From Streptacidiphilus albus JL83 (lineage in GTDB: Bacteria > Actinomycetota > Actinomycetes > Streptomycetales > Streptomycetaceae), in assembly GCF_000744705.1 (NCBI RefSeq), contig NZ_JQML01000001.1, positions 6,520,017 through 6,584,016 on the forward strand: a stretch of DNA of 64,000 nt. Reading direction: 5' to 3'. This document shows positions 9,791 to 17,235 of this stretch, piece by piece (position 1 is the first letter of the stretch; the number at the start of each line of letters is the position of its first letter). A program made the position numbers and the translations under genes. Under the pieces are notes generated by a model. The model worked only from the letters and a program-made list of their open reading frames with translations. It was not told where the DNA came from and made no database searches.

Positions 9791-10189
9791 ATGAGTGGTG
9801 ACATCCGCAACGACCGGCAGCAGGGGCGCCTGCGACGCATGTTCAGCCGGCTCGCGGCGAGCAGCGAGGACCTCCAGGCGGAGGAACTCCGCCAGCACGC
9901 CGAGGAGCAGGGCTGCACGCCCATAGCCTCCTGCCAGGACCGCCAGGAGGTGAGCGTGAGCGGCACCCTGCGCGCCGTCACGCTGCGGCCACGGGCCGGC
10001 GTGCCGGCCCTGGAGGCCGAGCTCTTCGACGGCAGCGACTCGCTGGACGTGGTCTGGCTGGGACGCAGGTCCATCACCGGGATCGAACCGGGGCGCCGAC
10101 TGGTCGCCCACGGCCGTATCAGCCATCAGCGGGGCCGCCGGGTGCTCTTCAACCCCCGGTACGAGCTGCGCCCCGTCGGATCGGAGTAG
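9791..10189 (+). CDS. OB-fold nucleic-acid-binding domain protein
   Basis: A 132-residue protein with a predicted OB-fold of the RecG-wedge/tRNA-anti type. The core is VSVSGTLRAVTLRP...LEAELFDGSDSLDVVWLGRRSITGI, with GRISHQRGRRVLFNPRYEL at the C-terminus. It probably binds single-stranded nucleic acid; no catalytic motif is visible. The gene lies 6 bp before the DUF3159 membrane protein, and the pair is conserved next to TrkA genes in Streptomyces (recollection). The start is supported by a -10 hexamer 6 nt upstream, which suggests a leaderless mRNA. Confidence 0.85.
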   Translation: MSGDIRNDRQQGRLRRMFSRLAASSEDLQAEELRQHAEEQGCTPIASCQDRQEVSVSGTLRAVTLRPRAGVPALEAELFDGSDSLDVVWLGRRSITGIEPGRRLVAHGRISHQRGRRVLFNPRYELRPVGSE

Positions 10190-10195
10190 GCACGC

Positions 10196-11020
10196 GTGAG
10201 CGGTGGCGGCAAGCACGGGGGCGGCGGCAGGACGGGCGCCGGGCCCGACGGCGGGGCCGAGCCTGACGGCGCGGGCGGCGGGACCGGGGTCGACACCTCG
10301 CTGATCGACGCCTTCGGCGGGGTCCGCGGCATGGTCGACATGACCGTGCCCGGCTTCGCCTTCGTCGTGGTCTTCACGGTCACCAAGAACCTCGGCCTCT
10401 CCTCGTACTCGGCCTTCGGCCTGACGCTGCTGCTGGCCGTCGTCCGGCTGGCGCGCCGGGAGACCCTGAAGCACGCCTTCGGCGGCGTCCTCGGCGTGGC
10501 CATCAGCGCGTACATCGCGATGAAGTCCGGCAAGGCGCAGGACTTCTACCTGCCGTCGATGATCTACGGGGTGGCGCTCGGGATCGCCTACGCGATCTCG
10601 GCGGTGGTGCGCTGGCCGCTGATCGGGGTGTTCCTCGGCCCGATCCTCGGCGAGAACATGACCTGGCGGACCCAGAACCCCGGCCGGCTGGCCGCGTACA
10701 CCAAGGCGACCTGGGTCTGGGTGGCGCTGTTCGCGCTGCGGGCGGCCATCCTCTTCCCGCTGTACTGGGCCGGGAACGTGACCTGGCTCGGCGTCGCCAA
10801 GATCGGCCTCGGCGTGCCGCCGTGGCTGGTGGCGATCTACCTGTCCTGGCTGATCCTCTCCAAGGCCCCGCCGCCCATCAAGGTGGCCCAGGAGGAAGCG
10901 CCGGAGTCGGCGTCGGACGCGGAGCCGGAGACCTCGGTCGAGGACCTGGTCGACTGGCCGGAGCAGCTACCCGAGCAGACGCCGGACCACGCGCCGGACC
11001 ACGCGCCCGAGCGCCGCTGA
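10196..11020 (+). CDS. DUF3159 integral membrane protein
   Basis: A 274-residue actinobacterial membrane protein of the DUF3159 family; its function is unknown. A Gly-rich N-terminus (about 35 residues) is followed by several hydrophobic segments (for example VPGFAFVVVFTVTKNLGL, SAFGLTLLLAVVRLA, VALGIAYAISAVV, LIGVFLGPILG) and an acidic, Pro-rich cytoplasmic tail. GTG at 10196 follows GGAGTAGG, which overlaps the stop of the OB-fold gene, so the two genes are probably coupled. It ends just before a strong hairpin shared with the convergent TrkA genes. Confidence 0.88.
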   Translation: MSGGGKHGGGGRTGAGPDGGAEPDGAGGGTGVDTSLIDAFGGVRGMVDMTVPGFAFVVVFTVTKNLGLSSYSAFGLTLLLAVVRLARRETLKHAFGGVLGVAISAYIAMKSGKAQDFYLPSMIYGVALGIAYAISAVVRWPLIGVFLGPILGENMTWRTQNPGRLAAYTKATWVWVALFALRAAILFPLYWAGNVTWLGVAKIGLGVPPWLVAIYLSWLILSKAPPPIKVAQEEAPESASDAEPETSVEDLVDWPEQLPEQTPDHAPDHAPERR

Positions 11021-11035
11021 CCGGCGCCGTACGAA

Positions 11036-11077
11036 GCAGGGGCGGGCCGCGTCGTTTCCGACGCGGCCCGCCCCTGC
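11036..11077. terminator. Perfect bidirectional hairpin
   Basis: A 19-bp perfect stem (arms 11036-11054 and 11059-11077) with a TTTC tetraloop sits between the convergent DUF3159 and TrkA genes. It is the clearest terminator in this part of the window. Confidence 0.88.
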
Positions 11078-11092
11078 TGCTGCTCCGGGCGA

Positions 11093-11770
11093 TCAGCCCT
11101 GCTGCGGCTCCGCCACGGCGCCCAGCAGCGCCTCCAGCTCGCTCTCGCGCTCGGCGGTGGAGACGAACAGCAGCTCGTCGCCGCCCTCCAGGGTGTCGCC
11201 GCCGCTCGGCACCAGCACCCGGCCCTCGCGGATGATGGTCACCAGCGCGGTGTCCTCCGGCCAGACGACCCCGCTGACCCGGGTGCCGACCACGGTGGCG
11301 TCGGCGGAGAGGGTGATCTCCACCAGGTTGGCGTCGCCCTGGCTGAAGCGCATCAGCCGGACCAGGTCGCCGACGCTCACGGCCTCCTCGACCAGCGCCG
11401 ACATCAGGCGCGGCGTGGACACCGCCACGTCCACCCCCCACGCCTCGTTGAACAGCCACTCGTTCTTGGGGTTGTTCACCCGGGCGACGACGCGCGGCAC
11501 GCCGTACTCGGTCTTCGCCAGCAGCGAGACCACCAGGTTGACCTTGTCGTCCCCGGTCGCGGCGATGACGACGTTGCAGCGCTGCAGCGCCGCCTCGTCC
11601 AGCGCCGTGATCTCGCAGGCGTCGGCCAGCAGCCACTCCGCCCGCGGCACCCGCTCCACCGAGATGGACTTCGGGTTCTTGTCCACGAGGAGCACCTCGT
11701 GGCCGTTCTCCAGCAACTCGCCCGCGATGGAACGTCCCACCGCACCGGCCCCGGCAATGGCTACCCGCAT
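11093..11770 (-). CDS. TrkA/RCK family potassium channel regulator (second of pair)
   Basis: A 225-residue cytoplasmic regulator of potassium uptake. The N-terminal RCK_N Rossmann domain (VAIAGAGAVGRSIAGELL) binds NAD(H) or nucleotide. The C-terminal RCK_C domain (about 140-220, ending GGDELLFVSTAER) is the type known elsewhere to bind c-di-AMP. Its ATG overlaps the stop of the upstream TrkA gene by one base (TGATG), so the two are made together and may form a heteromer. No TrkH/KtrB channel gene is in the window. The divergent APC permease is the obvious nearby partner, by context only. Confidence 0.92.
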   Translation of the reverse strand: MRVAIAGAGAVGRSIAGELLENGHEVLLVDKNPKSISVERVPRAEWLLADACEITALDEAALQRCNVVIAATGDDKVNLVVSLLAKTEYGVPRVVARVNNPKNEWLFNEAWGVDVAVSTPRLMSALVEEAVSVGDLVRLMRFSQGDANLVEITLSADATVVGTRVSGVVWPEDTALVTIIREGRVLVPSGGDTLEGGDELLFVSTAERESELEALLGAVAEPQQG

Positions 11771-12432
11771 CAGTGTTCCTCCGGGCCCTTCGCGAAGACG
11801 GCCTCGACGGCCTTGAGGTCGGCGGTGCGCGTCATCATGTGCACCAGGTCGCCGTCCTGGACGACCATGTCGGGCGTGGGCAGGGTGCCGACGCCGAGCC
11901 GGGTGACGAAGGCCACCCGGACCGCGGCGGCCTGCTCCAGCCGGGACAGCCGGTGGCCGATCCAGCCGGCGGCCACCGGGACCTCGGCGAGCTGGAGCTC
12001 GCCGCTCTGGTCCTGCCAGTGCGGCTCGACGTCGCTCGGCAGCAGCCGGCGCATCATCTGGTCGGCGGTCCAGCGGACGGTGGCGACCGTGGGGATGCCC
12101 AGGCGCTGGTAGACCTCGGCGCGACGGGGGTCGTAGATCCGGGCCGCGACGTTCTCGACGCCGAAGGTCTCCCGGGCCACGCGTGCGGCGATGATGTTGG
12201 AGTTGTCGCCGCTGCTCACCGCAGCGAAGGCGTCGGCCTCTTCGATCCCCGCCTCGCGGAGCGTGTCCTGGTCGAAACCGACCCCGGTGACCCGCTTGCC
12301 GACGAAGCCCGAACCGAGACGGCGGAACGCCGTGGGGTCCTGGTCGACTACGGCGACCGAGTGCCCCTGCTTCTCGAGGGTGCGTGCGAGGGCAGAACCC
12401 ACCCGCCCGCAACCCATGATGACGATGTGCAC
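11770..12432 (-). CDS. TrkA/RCK family potassium channel regulator (first of pair)
   Basis: A 220-residue RCK protein with the N-terminal motif IVIMGCGRVGSALARTLE, DQD after the second beta strand, and a C-terminal RCK_C domain (about 135-215, with VVQDGDLVHMMTR). It is paired with a second TrkA one base downstream. The ATG at 12432 follows GGAAGGACGG. The two copies differ clearly in sequence, so this is an old duplication rather than a recent one. Its likely role is to gate or stabilise a potassium transporter in response to nucleotide. Confidence 0.92.
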   Translation of the reverse strand: MHIVIMGCGRVGSALARTLEKQGHSVAVVDQDPTAFRRLGSGFVGKRVTGVGFDQDTLREAGIEEADAFAAVSSGDNSNIIAARVARETFGVENVAARIYDPRRAEVYQRLGIPTVATVRWTADQMMRRLLPSDVEPHWQDQSGELQLAEVPVAAGWIGHRLSRLEQAAAVRVAFVTRLGVGTLPTPDMVVQDGDLVHMMTRTADLKAVEAVFAKGPEEH

Positions 12433-12820
12433 GACCGTCCTTCCGGTGTGATGTCTCGGCTCGATCTTGGCACCGTCTTGACGGGTGCCCGCACCAGGGT
12501 CGCACCCTCGCGCGGCAATGGCACACCAGCAGTATCACCGCAATCGGGGCGGATCTACCCAGAAAACCCGGGGCATCCGGGCCGCTGGGCCCCACCGACC
12601 ACCGCCACGTGCAGAAATTCACAAGCGGCGGAGACCAATCCGTGACGGAGTCGAGATCAAAGCTTCTGGTTGCATGGTCGTCTCGTCATGAATCCTGCGA
12701 TTCTTAGGCACTTTTCGGTACATGGCGAGGAACCTTCTGCTATCTCCTCCCGCGGGCCCGATGGACGCAAGGGGGAGGGGCGTTAAGAAGGCGTTAACGG
12801 GAGGCTCTACCATCCTCAGC
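12433..12820. other. 388-bp divergent intergenic region between TrkA pair and APC permease
   Basis: No gene seen. The left part carries the TrkA ribosome binding site. The right part is more AT-rich and contains two GGCGTTAA direct repeats (12779-12786 and 12790-12797) spaced 11 bp, one helical turn, just upstream of the -10-like TACCAT of the permease. I saw no convincing ydaO/c-di-AMP riboswitch. Confidence 0.6.
12808..12813 (+). promoter_or_regulatory. -10 element TACCAT before APC permease (leaderless candidate)
   Basis: TACCAT ends 7 nt before the GTG at 12821. No ribosome binding site lies within 12 nt of that GTG, so transcription probably starts at or near the start codon. Confidence 0.5.
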
Positions 12821-14893
12821 GTGTCCAAACTCACCGACATGCCCAAGCGCATCCTCATCGGACGCGCACTCCAGAGCGACAAGCTGGGCGAGACGCTGCT
12901 GCCGAAGCGGATCGCCCTGCCCGTCTTCGCCTCCGACGCCCTTTCCTCCGTGGCCTACGCCCCGGAGCAGATCTTCCTGGCCCTGTCCGTGGCCGGGATC
13001 TCCACCATCCACTACTCCTGGTGGGTCGGCGCGACCGTGGCCCTGGTCATGCTGGTGGTGGTCGCCTCCTACCGGCAGAACGTCCACGCCTATCCCAGCG
13101 GCGGTGGCGACTACGAGGTGGCCACGGTCAACCTCGGCGGCAACGCCGGTCTGACCGTCGCGGCCGCGCTGATGGTGGACTACGTGCTGACCGTGGCCGT
13201 GTCCACCACCTCGGGCGTGGCCAACCTGGTTTCGGCCGTGCCCTCGCTGCACGGCCACGAGGTCGCCATCTCGGTCACCCTGGTCATCCTCTTGATGGGG
13301 ATGAACCTGCGCGGGGTGCGCGAGTCCGGGACGGCCTTCGCCATCCCGACCTACGGCTTCATGATCGGCATCCTGGGGCTGGCGGCCTACGCGGCGATCC
13401 GCAAGTACTTCCTCGGCGCCCAGATGCACACCGTCAGCGCCGGCTTCCACCTCGTCGCAGAACCCGGACACAGCAACCTGGCGGGCCTGGCCATGGTGTT
13501 CCTGCTGCTGAAGACCTTCTCCTCGGGCTGCGCCGCGCTCACCGGCGTCGAGGCGATCAGCAACGGCGTCCCGGCCTTCCGCAAGCCCAAGAGCAAGAAC
13601 GCCGCCACCACGCTGCTGATGATGGCGGTGATGGCGGTGATCATGATGATCAGCATCATCTGGATGGGCAACCTGACCGGTCTGCACATGGCCGGCAGCA
13701 ACAGCCAGCTGATCGGCGCCCCGGCCGGCTACCAGCAGAAGACCGCGCTGGCGCAGATCAGCCAGGCGGTGTTCAGCAACTTCACACCCGGCTTCTACTT
13801 CATCGCCGCCGTCACCGGGCTGATCCTGGTGCTCGCCGCCAACACCGCCTTCAACGGCTTCCCGGTGCTCGGCTCGATCCTGGCCCAGGACCGCTACCTG
13901 CCCAGGCAGCTGCACACCCGCGGCGACCGGCTGGCCTTCTCCAACGGCATCATCGCGCTGGCGGCCGTCGCCATCGTCTTCATCATCGGCTACGGGGCCA
14001 ACCCCGACCGGCTGATCCAGCTCTACATCATCGGTGTCTTCGTCTCGTTCAACATGAGCCAGACCGGCATGATCCGGCACTGGACCAGGCTGCTGAAGAC
14101 CGAGACCGACCCGGCGGTCCGGCGGCGGATGATGCGCAGCCGGGTGATCAACACCGTCGGCCTGTGCTGCACCGCCTGCGTCCTGGTGGTCGTCCTCGGC
14201 ACCAAGTTCATGTCCGGCGCCTGGATGTCCTGCCTGCTGATGGTGGTGTTCTTCGTCACCATGAAGGCCATCCGCCGCCACTACGACCGGGTCTCCGCTG
14301 AGCTGGTCCCGGCCGAGGAGCGCCCCGAGGAGGAGCTGCTGCCGACCCGGGTGCACTCGGTGGTGCTGGTCTCCAAGCTGCACAAGCCGACCCTGCGCGC
14401 CCTCGCCTACGCCCAGGTCTCCCGCTCGCTGCGGACCTCCAAGCTGGAGGCGGTCACCGTCAACGTCGACCCGGGCGACACGGCGACACTGCGCCGGGAC
14501 TGGGAGCAGCGCGGCATCGAGGTCCCGCTGAAGGTGCTGGACTCGCCCTACCGCGAGGTCACCCGTCCGGTGGTCGAGTACGTCCGGGCGCTGCGCCGGG
14601 ACAGCCCCAGGGACGTGGTCACCGTCTACATCCCGGAGTACGTCGTCGGACACTGGTACGAGCACCTGCTGCACAACCAGAGCGCGCTCCGGCTGAAGGG
14701 CCGGCTGCTGTTCACGCCGGGGGTGATGGTGGTCTCGGTACCCTGGCAACTCGAGTCCTCCGAACGGCGACGCAAGCCGGTCGAGTGGATCGCCCCGGGG
14801 CAGGTGCGCCGCGGGGACATCAACCGTGTGCAGAACCGCGACACCGCCCGTCCCCGTGCGGTCAGCCAGAGCAGCAAGGACAGCGACGAGTGA
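12821..14893 (+). CDS. APC-family permease, KimA-like potassium/amino-acid transporter
   Basis: A 690-residue membrane transporter of the APC superfamily with about 12 hydrophobic segments in residues 25-480, starting PKRIALPVFASDALSSVAYAPEQIF. A cytoplasmic C-terminal domain of roughly 180 residues follows (TRVHSVVLVSKLHKPTLRALAYA ... GVMVVSVPWQL). This architecture matches the KimA type of potassium importer in Bacillus, whose activity is controlled by c-di-AMP. The adjacent TrkA pair and KdpDE fit a potassium role, but amino-acid transport is not excluded. GTG at 12821 gives the conserved start SKLTDMPKRIL; longer in-frame starts upstream are rejected because they would translate a promoter region. 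Confidence 0.85.
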   Translation: MSKLTDMPKRILIGRALQSDKLGETLLPKRIALPVFASDALSSVAYAPEQIFLALSVAGISTIHYSWWVGATVALVMLVVVASYRQNVHAYPSGGGDYEVATVNLGGNAGLTVAAALMVDYVLTVAVSTTSGVANLVSAVPSLHGHEVAISVTLVILLMGMNLRGVRESGTAFAIPTYGFMIGILGLAAYAAIRKYFLGAQMHTVSAGFHLVAEPGHSNLAGLAMVFLLLKTFSSGCAALTGVEAISNGVPAFRKPKSKNAATTLLMMAVMAVIMMISIIWMGNLTGLHMAGSNSQLIGAPAGYQQKTALAQISQAVFSNFTPGFYFIAAVTGLILVLAANTAFNGFPVLGSILAQDRYLPRQLHTRGDRLAFSNGIIALAAVAIVFIIGYGANPDRLIQLYIIGVFVSFNMSQTGMIRHWTRLLKTETDPAVRRRMMRSRVINTVGLCCTACVLVVVLGTKFMSGAWMSCLLMVVFFVTMKAIRRHYDRVSAELVPAEERPEEELLPTRVHSVVLVSKLHKPTLRALAYAQVSRSLRTSKLEAVTVNVDPGDTATLRRDWEQRGIEVPLKVLDSPYREVTRPVVEYVRALRRDSPRDVVTVYIPEYVVGHWYEHLLHNQSALRLKGRLLFTPGVMVVSVPWQLESSERRRKPVEWIAPGQVRRGDINRVQNRDTARPRAVSQSSKDSDE

Positions 14894-16257
14894 CGAACCG
14901 ACGCCCCACCCCCACCCCTTCCACCGGCTCCACCGGTACGCCCGAGGCGGACTCCCTGGTCGGGCAGCGGTACGAGGTGGAGGTGGGGCCGGTCGCCCAT
15001 GGCGGCCACTGCGTGGCCCGGCACGAGGGCCGGGTGCTCTTCGTCCGGCACGCGCTGCCGGGGGAGCGGGTCGTCGCCGAGGTCACCGACGGCAGCGCGA
15101 CCTCGCGCTTCCTGCGGGCGGACGCGGTCGAGGTGCTGACCCCGTCCAAGGACCGGGTGGAGCCGCCGTGCGCCTTCGCCGGTCCCGGCCGCTGCGGCGG
15201 CTGCGACTGGCAGCACGCGACCCCCGGCGCGCAGCGCAAGCTCAAGGTCCAGGTGCTGACCGAGCAGCTGCGGCAGCTGGCCAAGCTCAGCCCGGCCGAG
15301 GCCGGCTGGGACGGCAGCGTCGAACCGGTCGGCGGCAAGCTGCCGGCCGGCGTCGTCCCCCGGTGGCGGACCCGGGTGCAGTACGCGGTCGACCCGGCCA
15401 CCGGCCGGGCCGGGTTGCGCCGGCACCGCTCGCACGAGGTCCAGCCGGTCGACGGCTGTCTGATCGCCGCGCCCGGCATCTCCGAGCTGGGCGTGGAGAC
15501 CCGCGCCTGGGACGGGATGGCGACGGTCGAGGCGATCACCTCCTCCGGCTCCTCCGACCGGCAGGTCATCCTCACCCCGCAGGAGGGGGCCCGGCTGCCG
15601 ATCGTGGAGCTGGACCGGCCGGTGTCGGTGATGCGGATCGACGGCCACGGCGGGCTGCACAAGGTGCACGGCCGCTCCTTCGTCCGCGAGCGGGCGGCGG
15701 GCCGGACCTGGCGGGTCAGCGACGGCGGCTTCTGGCAGATCCACCCCGAGGCGCCGGACCTGCTGGTCTCGGCGGTGCTGGAGGGCCTCGACCCGCAGGA
15801 GGGCGAGAACGCGCTCGACCTGTACTGCGGCGTCGGCCTGTTCGCCGGGGCGCTCGCCGACCAACTGGGGGAGACCGGCGCGGTGCTCGGCATCGAGTCC
15901 TCCAAGCAGTCGGTCGCCGACGCCCGGCACAACCTGGCCGACCTGATCGGCGACGGCCGGGTCCGGATCGAGTGCGACAAGGTGGAGCGGCTGCTGCCGC
16001 GCACCGGGATCACCGAGACCGACCTGGTGGTGCTGGACCCGCCGCGGGCCGGCGCCGGCCGCGAGACCGTCCGCCACCTGGCCGGGCTGAGCCCGCGCCG
16101 GATCGCCTACGTCGCCTGCGACCCGGCCGCGCTCTCGCGCGACCTGGCCTTCTTCGCCGACGCCGGCTACCGGCCGGTCAGCCTGCGGGCCTTCGACCTG
16201 TTCCCGATGACCCAGCACTTCGAGTGCGTGGCGATCCTGGAGCCGGTCGAGCGCTAG
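14890..16257 (+). CDS. Class I SAM-dependent RNA methyltransferase (TrmA/RlmD-like, 5-methyluridine)
   Basis: A 455-residue RNA uracil-C5 methyltransferase of the TrmA/RumA family. An N-terminal TRAM domain (YEVEVGPVAHGGHCVARHEGRVLFV) precedes a CAFAGPGRCGGC cluster that could hold an iron-sulfur centre. The SAM-binding motif is ALDLYCGVGLFAGAL and the catalytic Cys is in YVACDPAALSRDL near the C-terminus. The GTG at 14890 overlaps the APC permease stop as GTGA, so the two are co-translated. The target (tRNA or rRNA) cannot be decided here. Confidence 0.92.
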   Translation: MTNRRPTPTPSTGSTGTPEADSLVGQRYEVEVGPVAHGGHCVARHEGRVLFVRHALPGERVVAEVTDGSATSRFLRADAVEVLTPSKDRVEPPCAFAGPGRCGGCDWQHATPGAQRKLKVQVLTEQLRQLAKLSPAEAGWDGSVEPVGGKLPAGVVPRWRTRVQYAVDPATGRAGLRRHRSHEVQPVDGCLIAAPGISELGVETRAWDGMATVEAITSSGSSDRQVILTPQEGARLPIVELDRPVSVMRIDGHGGLHKVHGRSFVRERAAGRTWRVSDGGFWQIHPEAPDLLVSAVLEGLDPQEGENALDLYCGVGLFAGALADQLGETGAVLGIESSKQSVADARHNLADLIGDGRVRIECDKVERLLPRTGITETDLVVLDPPRAGAGRETVRHLAGLSPRRIAYVACDPAALSRDLAFFADAGYRPVSLRAFDLFPMTQHFECVAILEPVER

Positions 16258-16375
16258 GTTCCGTGCGACCGGGCGGCTCCGCTGCGGAACGTGATGAACC
16301 TGTGTCTTTTCGTGTCCGCCCGGTGTGGGTATCTCCTCATAGCTCTCCCCGCAGACAGCTCTCCGCTGCAGGGGC

Positions 16376-16403
16376 TTGCTTGCTAGCAGAATCGCGCTAG
16401 CTT
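16376..16403 (+). promoter_or_regulatory. Promoter with paired GCTAGC sites before toxin-antitoxin-like genes
   Basis: TTGCTT (16376-16381), a 16-bp spacer and TAGCTT (16398-16403) form a -35/-10 pair. The -10 ends 6 nt before the ATG at 16410, so the mRNA is probably leaderless. Two GCTAGC palindromes (16382-16387 and 16396-16401) sit inside the promoter, the second overlapping the -10. They are natural candidates for autoregulation by the ribbon-helix-helix protein. Confidence 0.6.
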
Positions 16404-16409
16404 GAAAGT

Positions 16410-16643
16410 ATGACTAAGAAGCAGCTGAACGTCCGGGTGGACGCCACCACTGCGGAGATCGCCCGCGCCAGGGCGGAACAGGAGGGGATCAGCATGAACC
16501 AGTACATCGAGAAGCTGGTCCAGCAGGACATGGGCGAGGTGGGCCGCTCCTTCGTGGACGCCGCCGCCCAGTTCATGAAGGAGTACGAGGCCGCGTTCCT
16601 CGCCGAGTTCGGCGAGCCCGAAGGGACGGGCCAGCGCCGTTGA
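16410..16643 (+). CDS. Ribbon-helix-helix (HicB/Arc-type) antitoxin-like protein
   Basis: A 77-residue protein. The first 45 residues form a ribbon-helix-helix DNA-binding fold: strand KQLNVRVD, helices TTAEIARARAEQEG and SMNQYIEKLVQQDMG. The tail (DAAAQFMKEYEAAFLAEFGEP) is acidic and could bind a partner. Its stop overlaps the TTG start of the next gene (TTGA), so the two are stoichiometrically coupled like a toxin-antitoxin pair. The likely role is a transcriptional autorepressor and antitoxin. The start is supported by a promoter placing the transcript start on the ATG. Confidence 0.85.
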   Translation: MTKKQLNVRVDATTAEIARARAEQEGISMNQYIEKLVQQDMGEVGRSFVDAAAQFMKEYEAAFLAEFGEPEGTGQRR

Positions 16644-17125
16644 ACATCGAGATCGACCTGTCCTGGCTGCTCATGGTCGCCGAGCAGTACACCCCGGGCG
16701 ACCCCAGGGTGACCGACTACGGCTCGCTGGTCGCGGCGGTGACCCGCCATCAGGCCGAGATCTTCGACGTGCTGGTCTACCCCGAGCCCGAGGACCGGGC
16801 GGCGGCGCTGATGCACCAGCTCATCCGGGTGCCCGCACTCGAACGCAACAACGAGCTGTTCGCCACCGCCGTCGCCTTCGCCTACCTGGTCTCCGGCGGC
16901 GCCAATGTCGCCACCACCACCCGCGAGATGCGCAGTCTCGCCCGCGGCGTCCGCGAGGGCCGGCTGGGCGTGGAGGCCACGGCCGAGCGGCTGGCCGGCT
17001 GGATCGTCGACCAGCTGCCGGACGCGGACGACGACGAGGACGATCAGGGCAGCGGGGCCGGCGGCGAGCAGGGGGACGCGGGGGACGCCGGGGACGGCGG
17101 GGAGCCGGGCCCGGGCGAGCCCTAG
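16640..17125 (+). CDS. Fic/Doc-like protein with degenerate active site (putative toxin component)
   Basis: A 161-residue protein that aligns by eye with the Doc branch of the Fic fold: EPEDRAAALMHQLIRVPALERNNELFATAVAFAYL corresponds to Doc's AALLH...HPFxDGNKRTA. The catalytic His is replaced (about Val64), the Gly by Arg69, and the Lys-Arg pair by Asn71-Glu72. It therefore should not catalyse standard Fic transfer or phosphorylation. The C-terminus is a disordered acidic Gly-rich tail (DADDDEDDQG...). Translation begins at TTG 16640, overlapping the antitoxin stop. Homologues in Streptomyces are often named as the Fic-family toxin component (recollection). Function not shown. Confidence 0.8.
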   Translation: MNIEIDLSWLLMVAEQYTPGDPRVTDYGSLVAAVTRHQAEIFDVLVYPEPEDRAAALMHQLIRVPALERNNELFATAVAFAYLVSGGANVATTTREMRSLARGVREGRLGVEATAERLAGWIVDQLPDADDDEDDQGSGAGGEQGDAGDAGDGGEPGPGEP

Positions 17126-17165
17126 CCGCCGCGATCTGACAGTCTCCGCCGCGATCTGCCAGGCT
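17126..17165. repeat. 20-bp direct repeat, two copies
   Basis: CCGCCGCGATCTGACAGTCT is followed directly by a copy differing at two bases, right after the Fic-like stop codon. It could hold the promoter or leader of the next gene, but no clear hexamers are seen. Confidence 0.6.
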
Positions 17166-17235
17166 GGGGGCCCGACCAGCGGGTCCGGGCAGCCGTTCCG
17201 GCCCGGACAGCCCCAGAAGACGAGGACCGGTACGC

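Noticed and set aside
12433-12820. c-di-AMP (ydaO) riboswitch before the KimA-like permease
   Set aside because: I could not find the conserved paired elements, and the promoter geometry suggests an almost leaderless transcript, leaving no room for a riboswitch.
16258-16291. Hairpin after the RNA methyltransferase gene
   Set aside because: GTTCCG/CGGAAC gives only 6 bp with a mismatched inner part and a large loop, too weak to call as a terminator.
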